Source of the DNA: Mesorhabditis belari | Taxonomy: Eukaryota > Nematoda > Chromadorea > Rhabditida > Rhabditidae | Assembly: GCA_958450365.1 (NCBI GenBank) | Contig: CAUEEP010000735.1 | Location: forward strand, 3,376,001-3,440,000 | DNA: 64,000 nt | Direction of reading: 5' to 3' | Notes under the pieces: model-generated | The model's database searches: none | The model's input: the letters and a program-made list of their open reading frames with translations, nothing else | Told to the model about the DNA's origin: nothing | Made by a program: the position numbers and the translations under genes | Shown here: piece after piece, positions 32,819-43,913 of the stretch | Layout: every line of letters begins with the position of its first letter | Position numbering within the stretch: the first letter of the stretch is position 1

Positions 32819-33269
32819 TATTTCTGATGATTGTGATCTACCTCTGATCATTCGATGATAGATCATTCTAATGATAGATCATTCGATGATAGATCATTCT
32901 AATGATTATGATCTACTTCTGATGCATCCAATGCGTCCAATCCATCGTTTCTTCTACTTTTTACAAGACTTCCCCAGACTTTTCTCTCCTCATCATCTCA
33001 AAGATCAGATTTTTCACAAATATTTTTGCTTTACCTTTGACAACTTTATTTTCTCACCTCTTTTCATGAAAAAATCTTCTCAATAAATAAAGAAAAGTGT
33101 CATTTTCTCTATTTTTCTCACTTTTCAAGTAAACAAACAGCTTCTCATTTCTTAAATTTCGTAAATATTTACTGTCTAATTTAAATTTGAGGTAAATTTA
33201 GATCGTAGTAAACTTCGAAATATTAAAAAAAAGAAAATAATGCTTTAAATTTGTTTAGCAATTGTTTTT

Positions 33270-33905
33270 AAAGAAAACATTTGATCTTTTGCAGAGAAAA
33301 ATTCAGTTTTTGTGTTTGTTTATCAAAAAAATTGAGAGTTTTAATGAAATTTTGATTTTGATCTATTGGGCACCGGTTTCTAGAGGTTTCTAGAGGTCGT
33401 TCTAGAGGTTCTAGAGGTCCTGTGATCACTGTGAGGTCGTTCGCGTAGGCTAGCACATCCAAATCTCGACCATCCATCTTGTATCCGGTGGTTCACTTGG
33501 GAGACGGCTCGGAGAAGTGGCTCAAGTGTTAAATTGAAAATGATTGATGAAAGGGGACAGCCTTGCTTTGCTCCTGCCTGAATTGGGATGTCGTTGGTGG
33601 GACCAGTGACGCTTCGGATGGTGGTGGAGCAGTTGGCGATGGCATCGATGGCATCGATGGCAGTGTTGTTGAGTCCAGCGTATTCTAGGGCACTTAAAAT
33701 GGATTGATTGGGAACACTGTCAAAAGCGTTTGTTAAATCTAGTCATGCCATAGAAACTTGTTTCCAGTTTCGTCGAGCGTCCACGATGGAGAACCAAGTT
33801 GTGCTCGGCACATCCATCCGCTGCCACGAATCTTTAAGTCTGTTTCGAGTTGGCTTTGATTTTCTTTTGACTGGATTATTCAATCAAGCTCTATTTAGTA
33901 TCATT
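33270..33905 (-). pseudogene. Non-LTR retrotransposon reverse transcriptase fossil
   Basis: The minus strand carries consecutive RT blocks in two frames: LDLTNAFDSVPNQSILSALE after an in-frame stop, then IPIQAGAKQGCPLSSIIFNL, TLEPLLRAV, a frameshift, and MDGRDLDVLAYANDLTVITG. The last contains YANDL in place of YADDL, so one catalytic Asp is changed to Asn. Order and spacing fit a LINE RT domain. It ends in a TAGAGGTTTC microsatellite. It is inactive; the clade cannot be assigned by eye. Confidence 0.88.
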
Positions 33906-34170
33906 TGAAAGCCTGAAACGTTCACTATTCAATGATGTCAATAGTTAAGCATAATATTGTCTCTAGACAAAGTTATAGCCATTTAAAGTGTGATCAGTTG
34001 TTTAAAATGTTTAAACTAAGGAATGTTGTTAACTTATCATGGTTTTGACTCAGAAAATAGCCTATTTGATGCAGATTTTCACGCTGATTCCGAATCTGTA
34101 ATCAGTTTTTGTCAAACGCTTCTCTATCGCGAGATTTATAGCATACAAGACTTTGGGGTCTTTAGAGGAC
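33890..34170 (+). repeat. Direct duplicate of 36230-36515
   Basis: About 270 bp (TATCATTTGAAAGCCTGAAA, TTCACGCTGATTCCGAATCT, TCTATCGCGAGATTTATAGC) recurs at 36250-36512 with few changes. Separately, 36090-36240 recurs at 36515-36675. It is non-coding as far as I can tell. Confidence 0.8.
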
Positions 34171-34190
34171 GATGCTCTGTCTTCAGTCAA

Positions 34191-34272
34191 CGGCCTCGAT
34201 GGTGTAGTGGTTAGTGCACGCGTCTGCTGGGCGTATGCCTTTGGATCCCGAGGGTTCAAGTCCTCTGTATAT
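34191..34272 (+). pseudogene. tRNA-like sequence
   Basis: A box GATGGTGTAGTGGTTAGTGC and B box GGGTTCAAGTCC lie at tRNA spacing. The T stem is imperfect and the anticodon arm (ACGC...GCGT) is irregular. Probably a tRNA-derived element. Confidence 0.4.
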
Positions 34273-34514
34273 AAGGCAACCTTTCTTTTACTCTTTAAAA
34301 ACGTCAATTTTTTTTTTCATATCAACACCGCAAAATTCTCTTCTTGACTTGTTTTTGTTCACAAAAATTTGCACTTTCTCTTTCCTTTAAACCAAAAAAA
34401 AAAGCAGACAGAGAAAACAATAAACAAAAAGAAAAACGTGAGAAATCGAAAAAGAGAAAAAGAAAAGAGTCGGCAAACAAATCGGCTTTATTGAAGTGCT
34501 TTTGATCTTTAAAA

Positions 34515-35365
34515 CATTAGAATGCATTCCAGAACTCTTTTACTATACTTGTCTAATAAAGTTTGCATTCTGGAACGCACACTATATAATGGAGAAGTTT
34601 TAAGTGTACTTTGTTTCAATGGAAACACACCCTTTCTAGTGCTGAAGGAGTTCTCTAAGGAAACACTGATACTATGATTTCTTTTACTATATTTGTCTAA
34701 CAAAGTTTGCATTCTGGAACGCACAGTATCTAATGGAGAAGTTTCAGGCGTACTTTGTGCTAAATGGAAACAAACCCTTTCTAGTGCACGAAAGAGTCCT
34801 CTAAGAAAACAGGGCTATAATGGCTGACTTTCCTATACTTATCTAATAAAGTTTGCATTCTGGAACGCACACTATATAATGGATAAGTTTTGGGAGCACT
34901 TTGCTCTCTGGAAAACACACCCTTTCTAGTGTACGAAAGAGTTCTCTAAGAAAACAGGGCTATAATGGCTGCTTTTCCTATACTTATCTAACAAAGTTTG
35001 CATTCTGGAACGCACACTATTTAATGGAGAAGTTTCAAGTGTACTTTGTTCCAATGGAAAAACACCCTTTCTAGTGCCGAAGGAGTTCTCTAAGGAAACA
35101 CTGATACTATGATTTCTTTTACTATATTTGTCTAACAAAGTTTGCATTCTGGAACGCACAGTATCTAATGGAGAAGTTTCAGGCGTACTTTGTGCTAAAT
35201 GGAAACAAACCCTTTCTAGTGCACGAAGGAGTCCTCTAAGAAAACGCCGCTACCATAACTACTTTTACTATACTTATCTAACAAAGTTTTCATCCTGGAA
35301 CGCACACTATCTAATGGATAAGTTTCAGACGTACTTTGTGCAAACACACCCTTTCTAGTCCACTA
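34515..35365 (-). repeat. Repeat family A, copy 3 (minus orientation)
   Basis: About six reverse-orientation units (TTTGCATTCTGGAACGCACA, CCTTTCTAGTGCACGAAGGA). Two units near 34620 and 35060 are almost identical, which indicates recent homogenisation. Minus-strand frames translating to MRSRMQTLLDKYSK-like peptides are repeat artefacts. Confidence 0.85.
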
Positions 35366-35737
35366 GCTTCATTTTCCTTACAGCAATCGGTTTTCAGGCT
35401 GAAATTGAGGAATTACGTGTGCCATAAAGGGTTTGTTTACAAGATTGAAAGTACAGAAAGAGTCTGTTTGTCGAATTCTCGTTTGTTTTCCCATTTTTCC
35501 TATCTCATTTCTTTTTCGCAATAGTGCAATTGTTGGGCGGTGCTTGGTCGTTTTGGTGACCGATTCTCGATTTCTCATTCAATCAAAATGCCCTTTACAG
35601 TCAAATTTTCCTTGCAAAATTCATTTTGAGCATTTTTGAATCATCAAATTGTTTAAATTTTGCAAACTTTAAAGCGATTTTCTCTTGTAAAAGCTTTAAG
35701 TCTCTTTACTTGAGGCCGTTTTTCGCTAGACGTTTTG

Positions 35738-35808
35738 CTTACGGCCTAGTGCATTGCCAAAGCTCTCGACTACGAGTCTGAACAACCCTGGTTCGATTCC
35801 CCGCTTGG
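35738..35808 (+). pseudogene. tRNA-like sequence
   Basis: CGGCCTAGTGCATTGCCAAA, then CTCTCGACTACGAGTCTGAA and CCCTGGTTCGATTCCCC. The B box is good and the A-box region poor. It resembles the tRNA-like sequence at 11148. Degenerate. Confidence 0.35.
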
Positions 35809-36929
35809 TTTTTTTGGTTTTTTTGAATCTGAAATCTTTGGACTTGAGTTTAACCAGCCACTGGATTTTGATTTACTTTGAATCTAGCTATGAGGCCAAG
35901 AACGATCGTTTAGAATGGCTAAACGAATGGATAGAATGGTTAACTCTAAACGAACAATGCTTTAGAATGGTTTTCAGAGATTTTGTAAGTAAAAAGAAGA
36001 AAATTTGGGTTTATTTATTTTATTTAGACTGAAAATTAATCTAGGAACATTTCTGATTAATTTCGGATTAATTGAACGTTAGAATTTTAGAGTTAAAGCT
36101 AGAGAAGGGGACTTAGATTGGGGTTTATGGATTCAGGGGACTTTTAAAAGCTACTTGGAATAGAGATTGTGGTCTAGATTTTCGAAATGAGTAAAGCGCT
36201 ACTTGGAATAGAGATTCTAGTCTAAGAATAGTCAAATTTACATTCTTAAACTCTATTTGATATCATTTGAAAGTCTGAAACGTTCTCTATTCAATGATAT
36301 CAATAGTTAAACATAATATTGTCTCTAGACAAAGTTATAGCCGTTTAAAGTGTGATCAGTTGTTTAAAATGAGCGCTAACTAAGGAATGTTGTTAACTTA
36401 TTGTGGTTTGGCCTCAGAAAATAGCCTATTTGATGTAGTTTTTCACGCTGATTCCGAATCTGCAATCAGTTTTTGTCAAACGCTTCTCTATCGCGAGATT
36501 TATAGCATACAAGTTTTTAGAGTTAAAGCTAGAAAAGGGGACTTAGATTGGGATTTATGGATTCAGGGGACTTTTAAAAGCTACTTGGAATAGAGATTGT
36601 GGTCAAGATTTTCGAAATGAGTAAAGCGCTACTTGGAATAGAGATTCTAGTCTAAGAATAGTCAAATTTGCAGTCCAATTTGCAGTTCTAGAATAGTCCA
36701 ATTTACATTCTTATTCCTGAGCCTGAGCCTGAGCTTCTTCCTCGAAATCGATCCTTTAAACTCTTTCTCATTCCATCTTTCTTTTTGTAATTAATTGAAA
36801 ATAAAAATTCTAGAGATCGATCAAAATTTGAGACGATTTCCAGACGAAAAGACAATCGTTTTTTGCCTATTTTTTCGATTTTTGCCCAGAAATTCTTTTT
36901 TCTATTTAAAGCTTAAGGAAATATTTCAG

Positions 36930-36950
36930 CTTTACAATTCTCTACCGAAA
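36930..36950 (+). promoter_or_regulatory. Candidate trans-splice acceptor and 5' UTR
   Basis: AAGGAAATATTTCAG ends at 36929, 21 nt before the ATG at 36951. No exon is visible upstream. In nematodes such a TTTCAG near an ATG is often an SL acceptor. This is inference from position and sequence only. Confidence 0.4.
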
Positions 36951-39342
36951 ATGGTCACCTTGAACACCTCGTATCTCTCCCAAAACCGTGGAATCATCAA
37001 AATTCTTCAAATCATTGCCGGCTTTGCTATCAGCATTCTTTTCTGTGGTGGATGGTAAGCTTTTTAATTTCAAATTAGGTTTTCTTTGGATTCCAGGAGC
37101 CCAGGTGGCCAGGATACCAGGATCCCAGGATTCCAGGAGCCCAGAAGCCCAGGATTCTAGGATCCCAGGATTCTAGGATTCTAGGATTCCAGGATTCTAG
37201 GATCCCAGGATTCTAGGATTCCAGGAACCAAGGATTTCAGGATCTCAGGAGCCCAGGAGCCCAGGATTCTAGGAGCCCAGAATTCCAGGAGCCCAGGAGC
37301 CCAGGATTCAAGGATCCCAGGATCCCAGGATTCCAAGAGCCCAGAAGCCCAGGATTCCAGGAGCCCAGGATCCCAGGATCCCAGGATTCCAAGAGCCCAG
37401 AAGCCCAGGATTCCAGGAGCCCAGGAGCCCAGGACTTCAGGATTCTAGGAGCCCAGGATTCCAGGATTTCAGGAGTCCAGGAGCCCAGGCGCCCAGGACT
37501 CCAGGATTCTAGGAGCCCAGGATTCCACGAGCCCAGGAGCCCAGGACTCCAGGATTGTAGGAGCCCAGGATCTCAGGAGCCCAGGATACCAGGATTCCAG
37601 GAGCCCAGAAGCCCAGGATTCCAGGAAAGCTTCTAGAGGACGGGAAAGCCAAGCCAGCTTTCTCATCTGGCTTCCAGCAGCTAGATTTCTCATCGGCCAA
37701 ACTTTCCCTGGTCATACTTAAACTCTAAACAATTAAAAAGACTGAGATTTCTGTTCTAGTCAAGGATTGGCTAGCCTTGACTCAAAAAACTGGCCTTGAA
37801 AGCTAACGATTAAAGTCTTGAATAAGCTTGAGAACTTTGCTTATAACTGTTTTTGAAGGTCTCAAAGAAAAGCAAATTCCAGGACAAAAAGCGGTTGCTT
37901 TGGTTGGGGTCAAATCGGCTATGCGACAACGTTAAACTCAATCGTGACAATCATCAACATTGTCCTCTTTTTCCTCAACTTTTTAGATGCAAAGTTTTGG
38001 AGATTGGTGAGTTTAAGGGAAAGATTTAATCAAACTGGATATCAGCATAGCTTTTTGAGAGATCTCTTGACGAATTTGAGTGAGTTTTTTTCCATTTCTA
38101 GGAGCGAGTCTACTCGATTATTTGCTGTATTCTCTTCCTGATCGCTGCCGCTTTAATGGTTTGGTTCTTGATCGTTGAACAGCATGACTACAGAGCGCCA
38201 TCGGTTATTGGAACGGTTTGTTTTCGGAAAATTTTTAAAAGATTCAAAAATAAAGCCAGCTCGGTTCAGTTACCCAATTTTCCGTCTAAAGAATTTATTA
38301 AATATTCCATTTGGGTTTTTCCCTAATTTTTTGTTCATCTAGGTAAACGATGCTATCCAATTAAGAAGATTTGAGTGTACTTTGTGCTCAAAATTCTATA
38401 AGCACACTTTTTCTGGTGCATAAAGGAGTTCTCAAAGAAAGCTTTGTTAATACGATTGCTTTTACTATACTTAGCCAATAAAGTTTGCATTCTGGAACGC
38501 ACACTATCTAATGGATAAGTTTGGGGCATTTTGTTCACGTGTAAACAAAACTCCTCTGGTGCACGAAGGAGTTCGCTAAGAAAGCGCCGCTAGAATGGCT
38601 ACTTTGCTATACTTATCTAATAGAGATTGCATTCTGGAACGCACACTATATAATGGAGAAGTTTTGGGAGCACTTTGCTCTCTGGAAAATACACTCTTTC
38701 TAGTGCACGAAGGAGTTCTATAAGAAATCATCGCTACCATAACTACTTTTACTGTACTTATTTAACAAAGTTTGTTATCTGGAACGCACACTATATAATG
38801 GTGAAGTTTCAGACGTACTTTGTGCTAATGGAAACTTATCCTTTCTAGTGTACGAAGGAGTTCGCTAAGAAAGCGCCGTTAGAATGGCTAGTATTACTAT
38901 ACTTATCTAATAAAGTTTGCATTCTGGAACGCACACTACATAATGGATAAGTTTTGGGAGCACTTTGCTCTCTGGAAAACACACCCTTTCTAGTGCACAA
39001 AGGAGTTCTATAAGAAAACATCGCTACTATAACTACTTTTACTGTACTTATCTAACAAAGTTTGTATTCTGGAACGCACACTATCTACTGAATAAGTTTC
39101 AAGCGTACTTTGTGCTCAATAGAAACTCATCTTTACTAGAGCACTGAATTCTCTATTTTCTTAAAGCAATTTGGGTGTCTTGCAATGCATTGATTCGATA
39201 GTGTGACTTCCAGAATGGAGATCTTTATCCAGAAAAGGGCCATTTTCCTTCCCAAAAACGATAATTTCAGATCCTTCTCTTCTTCCAATTCATCCTCTAC
39301 CTCTGGGACGTGAAAATTCTCCAAGGGGAGGCGTGGAACTAA
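36951..39342 (+). CDS. Four-transmembrane protein with MARVEL-like layout
   Basis: Exons 36951-37054, 37859-38006, 38102-38215, 39271-39342, all phases joining; 145 aa. Membrane segments: TM1 in IIKILQIIAGFAISILF; TM2 in TLNSIVTIINIVLFFLNFL; TM3 in VYSIICCILFLIAAALMVWF; TM4 in ILLFFQFILYLWDVK. Short N and C termini, a cysteine and glycines between TM1 and TM2, and the RVYS entry to TM3 fit MARVEL-domain proteins involved in membrane apposition and vesicle traffic (family inference). The acceptor of exon 2 is TTTTGAAG. Intron 1 is filled by a 10-bp minisatellite and intron 3 by repeat family A. TM4 is short, so a missed microexon cannot be excluded. Confidence 0.78.
37085..37625 (+). repeat. 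10-bp minisatellite AGGAGCCCAG/AGGATTCCAG
   Basis: More than 50 tandem 10-mers begin 30 bp after the exon 1 donor of the MARVEL-like gene. Variants AGGATTCTAG and AGGATCCCAG are interleaved. Period 10 is maintained. Confidence 0.92.
38345..39125 (-). repeat. Repeat family A, copy 4 (minus orientation)
   Basis: About six reverse units in the last intron of the MARVEL-like gene, starting and ending with TCTGGAACGCACACTATC-type segments. An SL1-like GGTTCAGTTACCCAATTTT lies just upstream at 38266. Confidence 0.85.
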
Positions 39343-39961
39343 AGAAAAAAAACCCAAAGATTCCTAATATTTGCTGAATTTTTTGTCGAAATTTCCATTT
39401 CCTGAGCTTTTCTTTTGTTTGTTTTTGTGTTTAAAATTTGAAATCTGATCGTAAATTCTTTAAAGAATTAATTCTTTAAAAAAAGGCTTGTACATGTTAA
39501 ATTTTCTCGATTTTTTTTAATGAAATTTGTCTATTTTTTTTGATTTTTCTTCCCAAATACTTCAATTTTTTTTGAAATTAGATGATAATAAAAGAATTTC
39601 TTCATCGTTTTAAAAAGAAATTCGATAAATTCCATTGTAAATGCTGAAATTTGAGTGAAAAATTGAGTACACTTGGTGAAAAATGATGGAAATTTTGAGT
39701 TTTTTGTTTGTGTAAACACCAAAAAAAGGCCGATTTTTGATTTCTAGTTTGATTTTGATGTTTAGACTTTGATCTGAGCGAGTCTAGCTTCTCCGACAGG
39801 CTCAAGAAACTAAAGAGCTTAATTTAGCAGGGTAAACCAAGCTCTAGGGCTCCAATCTAAAGCCAGCTTACCCGCAACAGGTCGAAGCATAAAGCTCTAT
39901 CCTGACTGCAATGGCAACTGTTGTCCTTGTCTCTGTAGCTCATTGGAAGCGGCTCGTTGGA

Positions 39962-40029
39962 AGCGTTGGAAGCGGTAGAGCGCTCGCTTTGCATGCGAGA
40001 AGTCCAGGGTTCAAACCCCTGTTCCTCCA
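39962..40029 (+). pseudogene. 5'-truncated tRNA-Ala copy
   Basis: From GCGGTAGAGCGCTCGC onward it is identical to tRNA-Ala at 28889-28960 and to the next 25 bp of flank (AAGTTTTTGCATTTTCTCGA). The acceptor 5' strand and D-arm start are replaced by GTTGGAAGC repeats, so it should not be functional. Confidence 0.85.
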
Positions 40030-40084
40030 AAGTTTTTGCATTTTCTCGAAAATTCTTATCTTTTCACGGATTCTGAAATGGATT

Positions 40085-40395
40085 CTAATGTTTTAAAGAT
40101 CTGGGTTAGCTATCCAGAAGAGGACAGGACATTGACTAGAGCCTAGTTAGCTATCCAGAAGAGGACAGGACATTGATTAGAGCCTAGTTAGCTATCCAGA
40201 AGAGGACAGGACATGACTAGAGCCTAGTTAGCTATCCAGGAGAGGACAGGACATGACTAGAGCCTAGTTAGCTATCCAGGAGAGGACAGGACATTGACTA
40301 GAACCTAGTTAGCTATCCAGGAGAGGACAGGACATGACTAGAACCTAGTTAGCTATCCAGGAGAGGACAGGACATGACTAGAGCCTAGTTAGGGA
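40085..40395 (+). repeat. Minisatellite GTTAGCTATCCAGGAGAGGACAGGAC, copy 2
   Basis: About seven 43-bp units matching 29030-29490 and located the same distance downstream of the truncated tRNA-Ala copy. This supports duplication of tRNA plus array as one block. Confidence 0.9.
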
Positions 40396-40515
40396 GGTAG
40401 GGCTAGATTCATGCAAGGATCAGAATCTAAGTTTCTCCGACAAGAGTTCTTATTCCTATGCATCCACTTTCAATTCTTATTCAATTCAGCCATTCTCTTC
40501 AGCCGATTCTGAACG

Positions 40516-42079
40516 ATGTCTTTGGTTAATTATCCTGGAATTGATCTGGTTTTTGATCAAATGATCACCAGCTTTTTCCGTGATGCAAACGATTTTCATC
40601 GAGCGACTTTCTGGGTTGAGAAAAGGAGGATTGATTTTGGAGCTGATGAGGTATTTTTGAGTACTTTTTTACTTTATAAAACCCTTCAAAAGAAAAAGAT
40701 CTAGATTTCACAAAGCGATGATGGATTCAAAATTACCGTTGATGTCTCTTCTTTTCATCCGAATGAACTTAAATTGATTCTTGAAAAGAATGAGCTAACA
40801 ATTTTTGGTTTGTTTAATATTAAAAGATTTAGAAAAGATTTTAAGAGATAAATTTAGAATTCAAGGCTAATTTGGCATCCAGATTAAGCCAAGGTCTCTG
40901 CCAAAGGGAGAGTTAGACGTTAGACGTTAGACGGAGAGTTTTGGAGAGTTTGACGAATTAAACTTAAACTATTACAAGCCAAGAAGACCAGGAAATTCAA
41001 TGGATTTTGGAAAATTTCATCTATTATCTAGGGCATCACAGCGAAAAATCGGAACGCGGTGAGATGAGTCGCGACTTTTCCAAACGCTATCTTTTACCAG
41101 AGGATATTGATGCTGGGCATTTTGTTCAAGTGTAAACAAAACTCTTCTGGTGCACGAAGGAGTTCGCTAAGAAAGCGCCGCTAGAATGGCTAGTATTACT
41201 GTACTTATCTAGCAAAGTTTGCATTCTGGAAGGCACACTATCTAATGAATAAGTTTTAGGAGCACTTTCCTCTCGGGAAAACACACCCTTTCTAGTGCAC
41301 GATCGAGTTCTATAAGAAAACACTGCTATTAAGACTACTTTTACTATACTTATCTAACAAAGTTTGCATTCTGGAACGCACACTATCTAATAAATCAATT
41401 TCAAGCATACTTTGCTATTAAGAATCATTATCTTTTGGGATTTTATGAGAGTTAGAGTTAAACTCAAACTATTACAAGTCAAGAAGGCCAGAAATACAGA
41501 ATCTTTTGGAAAAATAAAGATAAAGATGTTTAAAGATCAAAATTTCTTAAATAATGTCAAATTTGATCTATTATCTAGGGCATCACAGCGAAAAATCGGA
41601 ACGCGGTGAGATGAGTCGCGACTTTTCCAAACGCTACCTTTTACCAGAGGATATTGATGCTGAAAAGCTGAAATCAAATCTCTCTTCAAATGGGATTTTA
41701 AAGTAAGTTTGAGAAATGATTAATTTAAACCAAATAAAACCGCCATGAGGGCCATAAGGACCATAAGGGCCATAGGGCCATAGGGCCATAGGGCCATAGG
41801 GCCATAGGGCCATAGGGCCATAGGGCCATAGGGCCATCGAGGTCACCGATTGTCATAAAGTGATTGCAAGCGGATTTGGCCATGATTTGATTGGCAATCA
41901 ACATTTAACGATAAAAGATTTTGGCGGTTTTATTCGGTTCAATAAAGAAAGTCAAGGAATCAAGTCAATTTTGGAGATGGAAGAAAGAAAATTCCCTTTA
42001 TCAGCTAATTTTTAGGATCGAGGCACCGAAGAAGAGCCGAGTTTTATCAACAAGGAACATTCCCATTGAGTACCGCTAA
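40516..42079 (+). CDS. Small heat-shock protein, HSP20/alpha-crystallin family
   Basis: ATP-independent chaperone. Exons 40516-40650, 40705-40807, 41579-41702, 42016-42079; phases join to 141 aa, usual for 16-kDa nematode sHSPs. Seen: N-terminal MSLVNYPGIDLVFDQM; crystallin-domain pieces DDGFKITVDVSSFHPNELK, then HHSEKSERGEMSRDFSKRY, LLPEDIDAEKLKS and SNGILKIEAPKK; C-terminal IPI, the I-X-I motif that binds neighbouring subunits. A near-identical but truncated copy of exon 3 lies at 41032-41115 and reaches a stop at about 41133-41135 if read through. The last intron contains a GGGCCATA array and an odd open frame. I saw no heat-shock element I would defend. Confidence 0.93.
41032..41115 (+). 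pseudogene. Truncated duplicate of HSP20 exon 3
   Basis: It matches 41579-41662 with a single base change, including the ATTATCTAG acceptor. After GATATTGATGCTG it runs into a repeat family A unit. About 90 bp of intron upstream are also duplicated, more loosely (AACTATTACAAGYCAAGAAG). It has no matching donor. Splicing to it would end the protein soon after the conserved LPED segment. Confidence 0.85.
41112..41410 (-). repeat. Repeat family A, copy 5, between duplicated HSP20 exons
   Basis: Two reverse units (TTTGCATTCTGGAAGGCACA, CGAAGGAGTTCGCTAAGAAA) fill the space between truncated and intact exon 3 copies. Confidence 0.8.
41740..41838 (+). repeat. 8-bp microsatellite GGGCCATA
   Basis: About ten tandem units in the last HSP20 intron, starting 40 bp after the exon 3 donor. 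Confidence 0.9.
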
Positions 42080-42109
42080 TTGAGGAGAATTTAGATGGAT
42101 TTAGATGAA

Positions 42110-42320
42110 TGTTGATGTAGATATTGGAGAGATTTCATTGTAGATTGGTTATAGATACTTTAAAGCATTGTAGATTGATTGCAGATTGACCATAGATCCT
42201 CTAAAACATTTTAGATTGATTATAGGTCCTTTAAAGCATTGTAGATTGATTATAGATTGATTATAGACACTTTAAAAGATTGTAGATTGGTTATAGACCC
42301 TCTAAAACATTATAGATATA
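42110..42320 (+). repeat. Degenerate TAGATTGATTATAGAYMCTTTAAA repeat
   Basis: Several diverged units of 20-40 bp directly after the HSP20 stop, possibly within its 3' UTR. No clear AATAAA is placed with confidence; AATAAATG occurs near 42418. Confidence 0.6.
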
Positions 42321-42479
42321 TTGTAGCTCTTTACTATCGACTTTCCTAGTTCGACTTATGATTTTTATTGAATTTTTTTGGTTAAAACAAGTTTCTTCTT
42401 TTAGCTGCAAACAAACAATAAATGTAAATAAAGTCTGAAAATTTCATTTTACTAAATTTCTAAACACAAACAAAGGTCA

Positions 42480-43195
42480 GATTACGGTAGTTTTCTAAAA
42501 AACATCTATTCCAGAAAGCTACCGTAATCGAAAACGCTAATTTCTATCCGATCGCCCCAATTTTGGTTCCATTAAGGCTTGTGCATTCCAGATTGGACTA
42601 ATTGAATGGAAACTGGCTAGTTTCTGTGAGGCTTTTTCTAAAACACACCTATTCCAGAAATCCGCCGTAACCGATACTGCCAGTTTCTATCAGATCATCC
42701 CAATTTCAATGCCATTAGGCCTTGTGCATTCCAGATTGGACTAATTGAATGAAAAGTAGCAGCCAGATTACGGTAGTCTTCTAAAACACACCTATTCCAG
42801 AAAGCTACCGTAACCGATACTGCCAGTTTCTATCAGATCATCCCAATTTCAATGCCATTAGGTCTTGTGCATTCCAGATTGGACTAATCGAGTGAAAACT
42901 AGCAGCCAGATTACGATAGTTTTCTAAAAAACACCTATTCCAGAAATCCGCCGTAACCGATACTGCCAGTTTCTATCAGATCATCCCAATTTCAATGCCA
43001 TTAGGCCTTGTGCATTCCAGATTGGACTAATCGAGTGAAAACTAGCAGCCAGATTACGATAGTTTTCTAAAAAACACCTATTCCAGAAAGCTACCGTAAC
43101 CGATACTGCCAGTTTCTATCAGATCAACCCAATTTTGGTTTCATTAACCCTTGTGCATTCCAGATTGACCTAATCGAATAAAAAAAATGTCAGTT
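42480..43195 (+). repeat. Repeat family E (TTACGGTAG ... TTGTGCATTCCAGATTGG, about 140 bp)
   Basis: Five tandem units each have AGATTACGGTAGTTTTCTAA, AACACACCTATTCCAGAAAG, CTACCGTAACCGATACTGCC, AGTTTCTATCAGATC and CTTGTGCATTCCAGATTGG. Two diverged units lie at 43915-44130, and an inverted array at 63565-63950 closes the window. Confidence 0.88.
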
Positions 43196-43765
43196 TGATT
43201 ACGGGAATTGTTTGAAAAAGGTGTGCGGTGTTGAAATCTATCTGAATCCGTCTGAAATACAGTAGGATTACGGTAGCTTAGACTCAGGCGTAGTTTTAGG
43301 TCTAGGTTAAGTTAAAAAATAAAAAAGAAAGCTCTAATAGCTGGGGATCTCGATTTTTCTTTACTAGAAAGGCTTGGAATTGGTGGAATTGCTGAAACCA
43401 GTTGCATTTACAAAGAAAAAGTAAGGAAATGGGGAAAGTGAATAGCGGAATCATCTCGAATAAAGAATGAAAAAGGGGAAAAACGAATAAGAATGGTAAA
43501 AAGAATCATACAATCTACAAGAATTGCTCAAAAAAGAAACTCGTGGCGGGCAATTTTCTTCGTTTACAACACTTTCAACTCTAGCCACTCAAATTTCTTC
43601 TTTTCTCAAAATCTAAACGTTAAAAAGTTTAAAAATGGGTTTAGAAATGGATTCTTTTTGTTTTCTATTTGTTTTCTTGTTTCTATTTTTAAATTTAATT
43701 CGATCTTTCATCTATTTTAACCTCTTAAACATAGATTTTCTAAAAAATCAATAGAAAAATTTTTA
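43195..43765. other. AT-rich stretch, no gene seen
   Basis: Only short open frames (e.g. 43493-43720) and a GGATTACGGTAGCTT motif near 43264. Confidence 0.5.
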
Positions 43766-43766
43766 C

Positions 43767-43913
43767 TGAGCCCGGGAGATGTTAGGGTTTACCCCCTGGG
43801 ACCTGCGCTTTACCAGCTGCTTATTATCATTCCAACCGATGCCACACCATGGGATTTTACCGAGTCTTGTTCTGACTATGGCGCACTGAGAATATCCGCT
43901 GACATGACATGAC
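43767..43913. other. Unidentified GC-richer insert inside family E
   Basis: About 150 bp starting GAGCCCGGGAGATGTTAGGG and containing ACCCCCTGGGACCTGCGC, flanked by family E sequence. I do not recognise it as rRNA, snRNA or transposon. Confidence 0.4.

Noticed and set aside
34509..35159. Repeated MRSRMQTLLDKYSK-type peptides, considered as a gene family
   Set aside because: Each is the same reverse unit of repeat family A with stops between; no start context or splicing.
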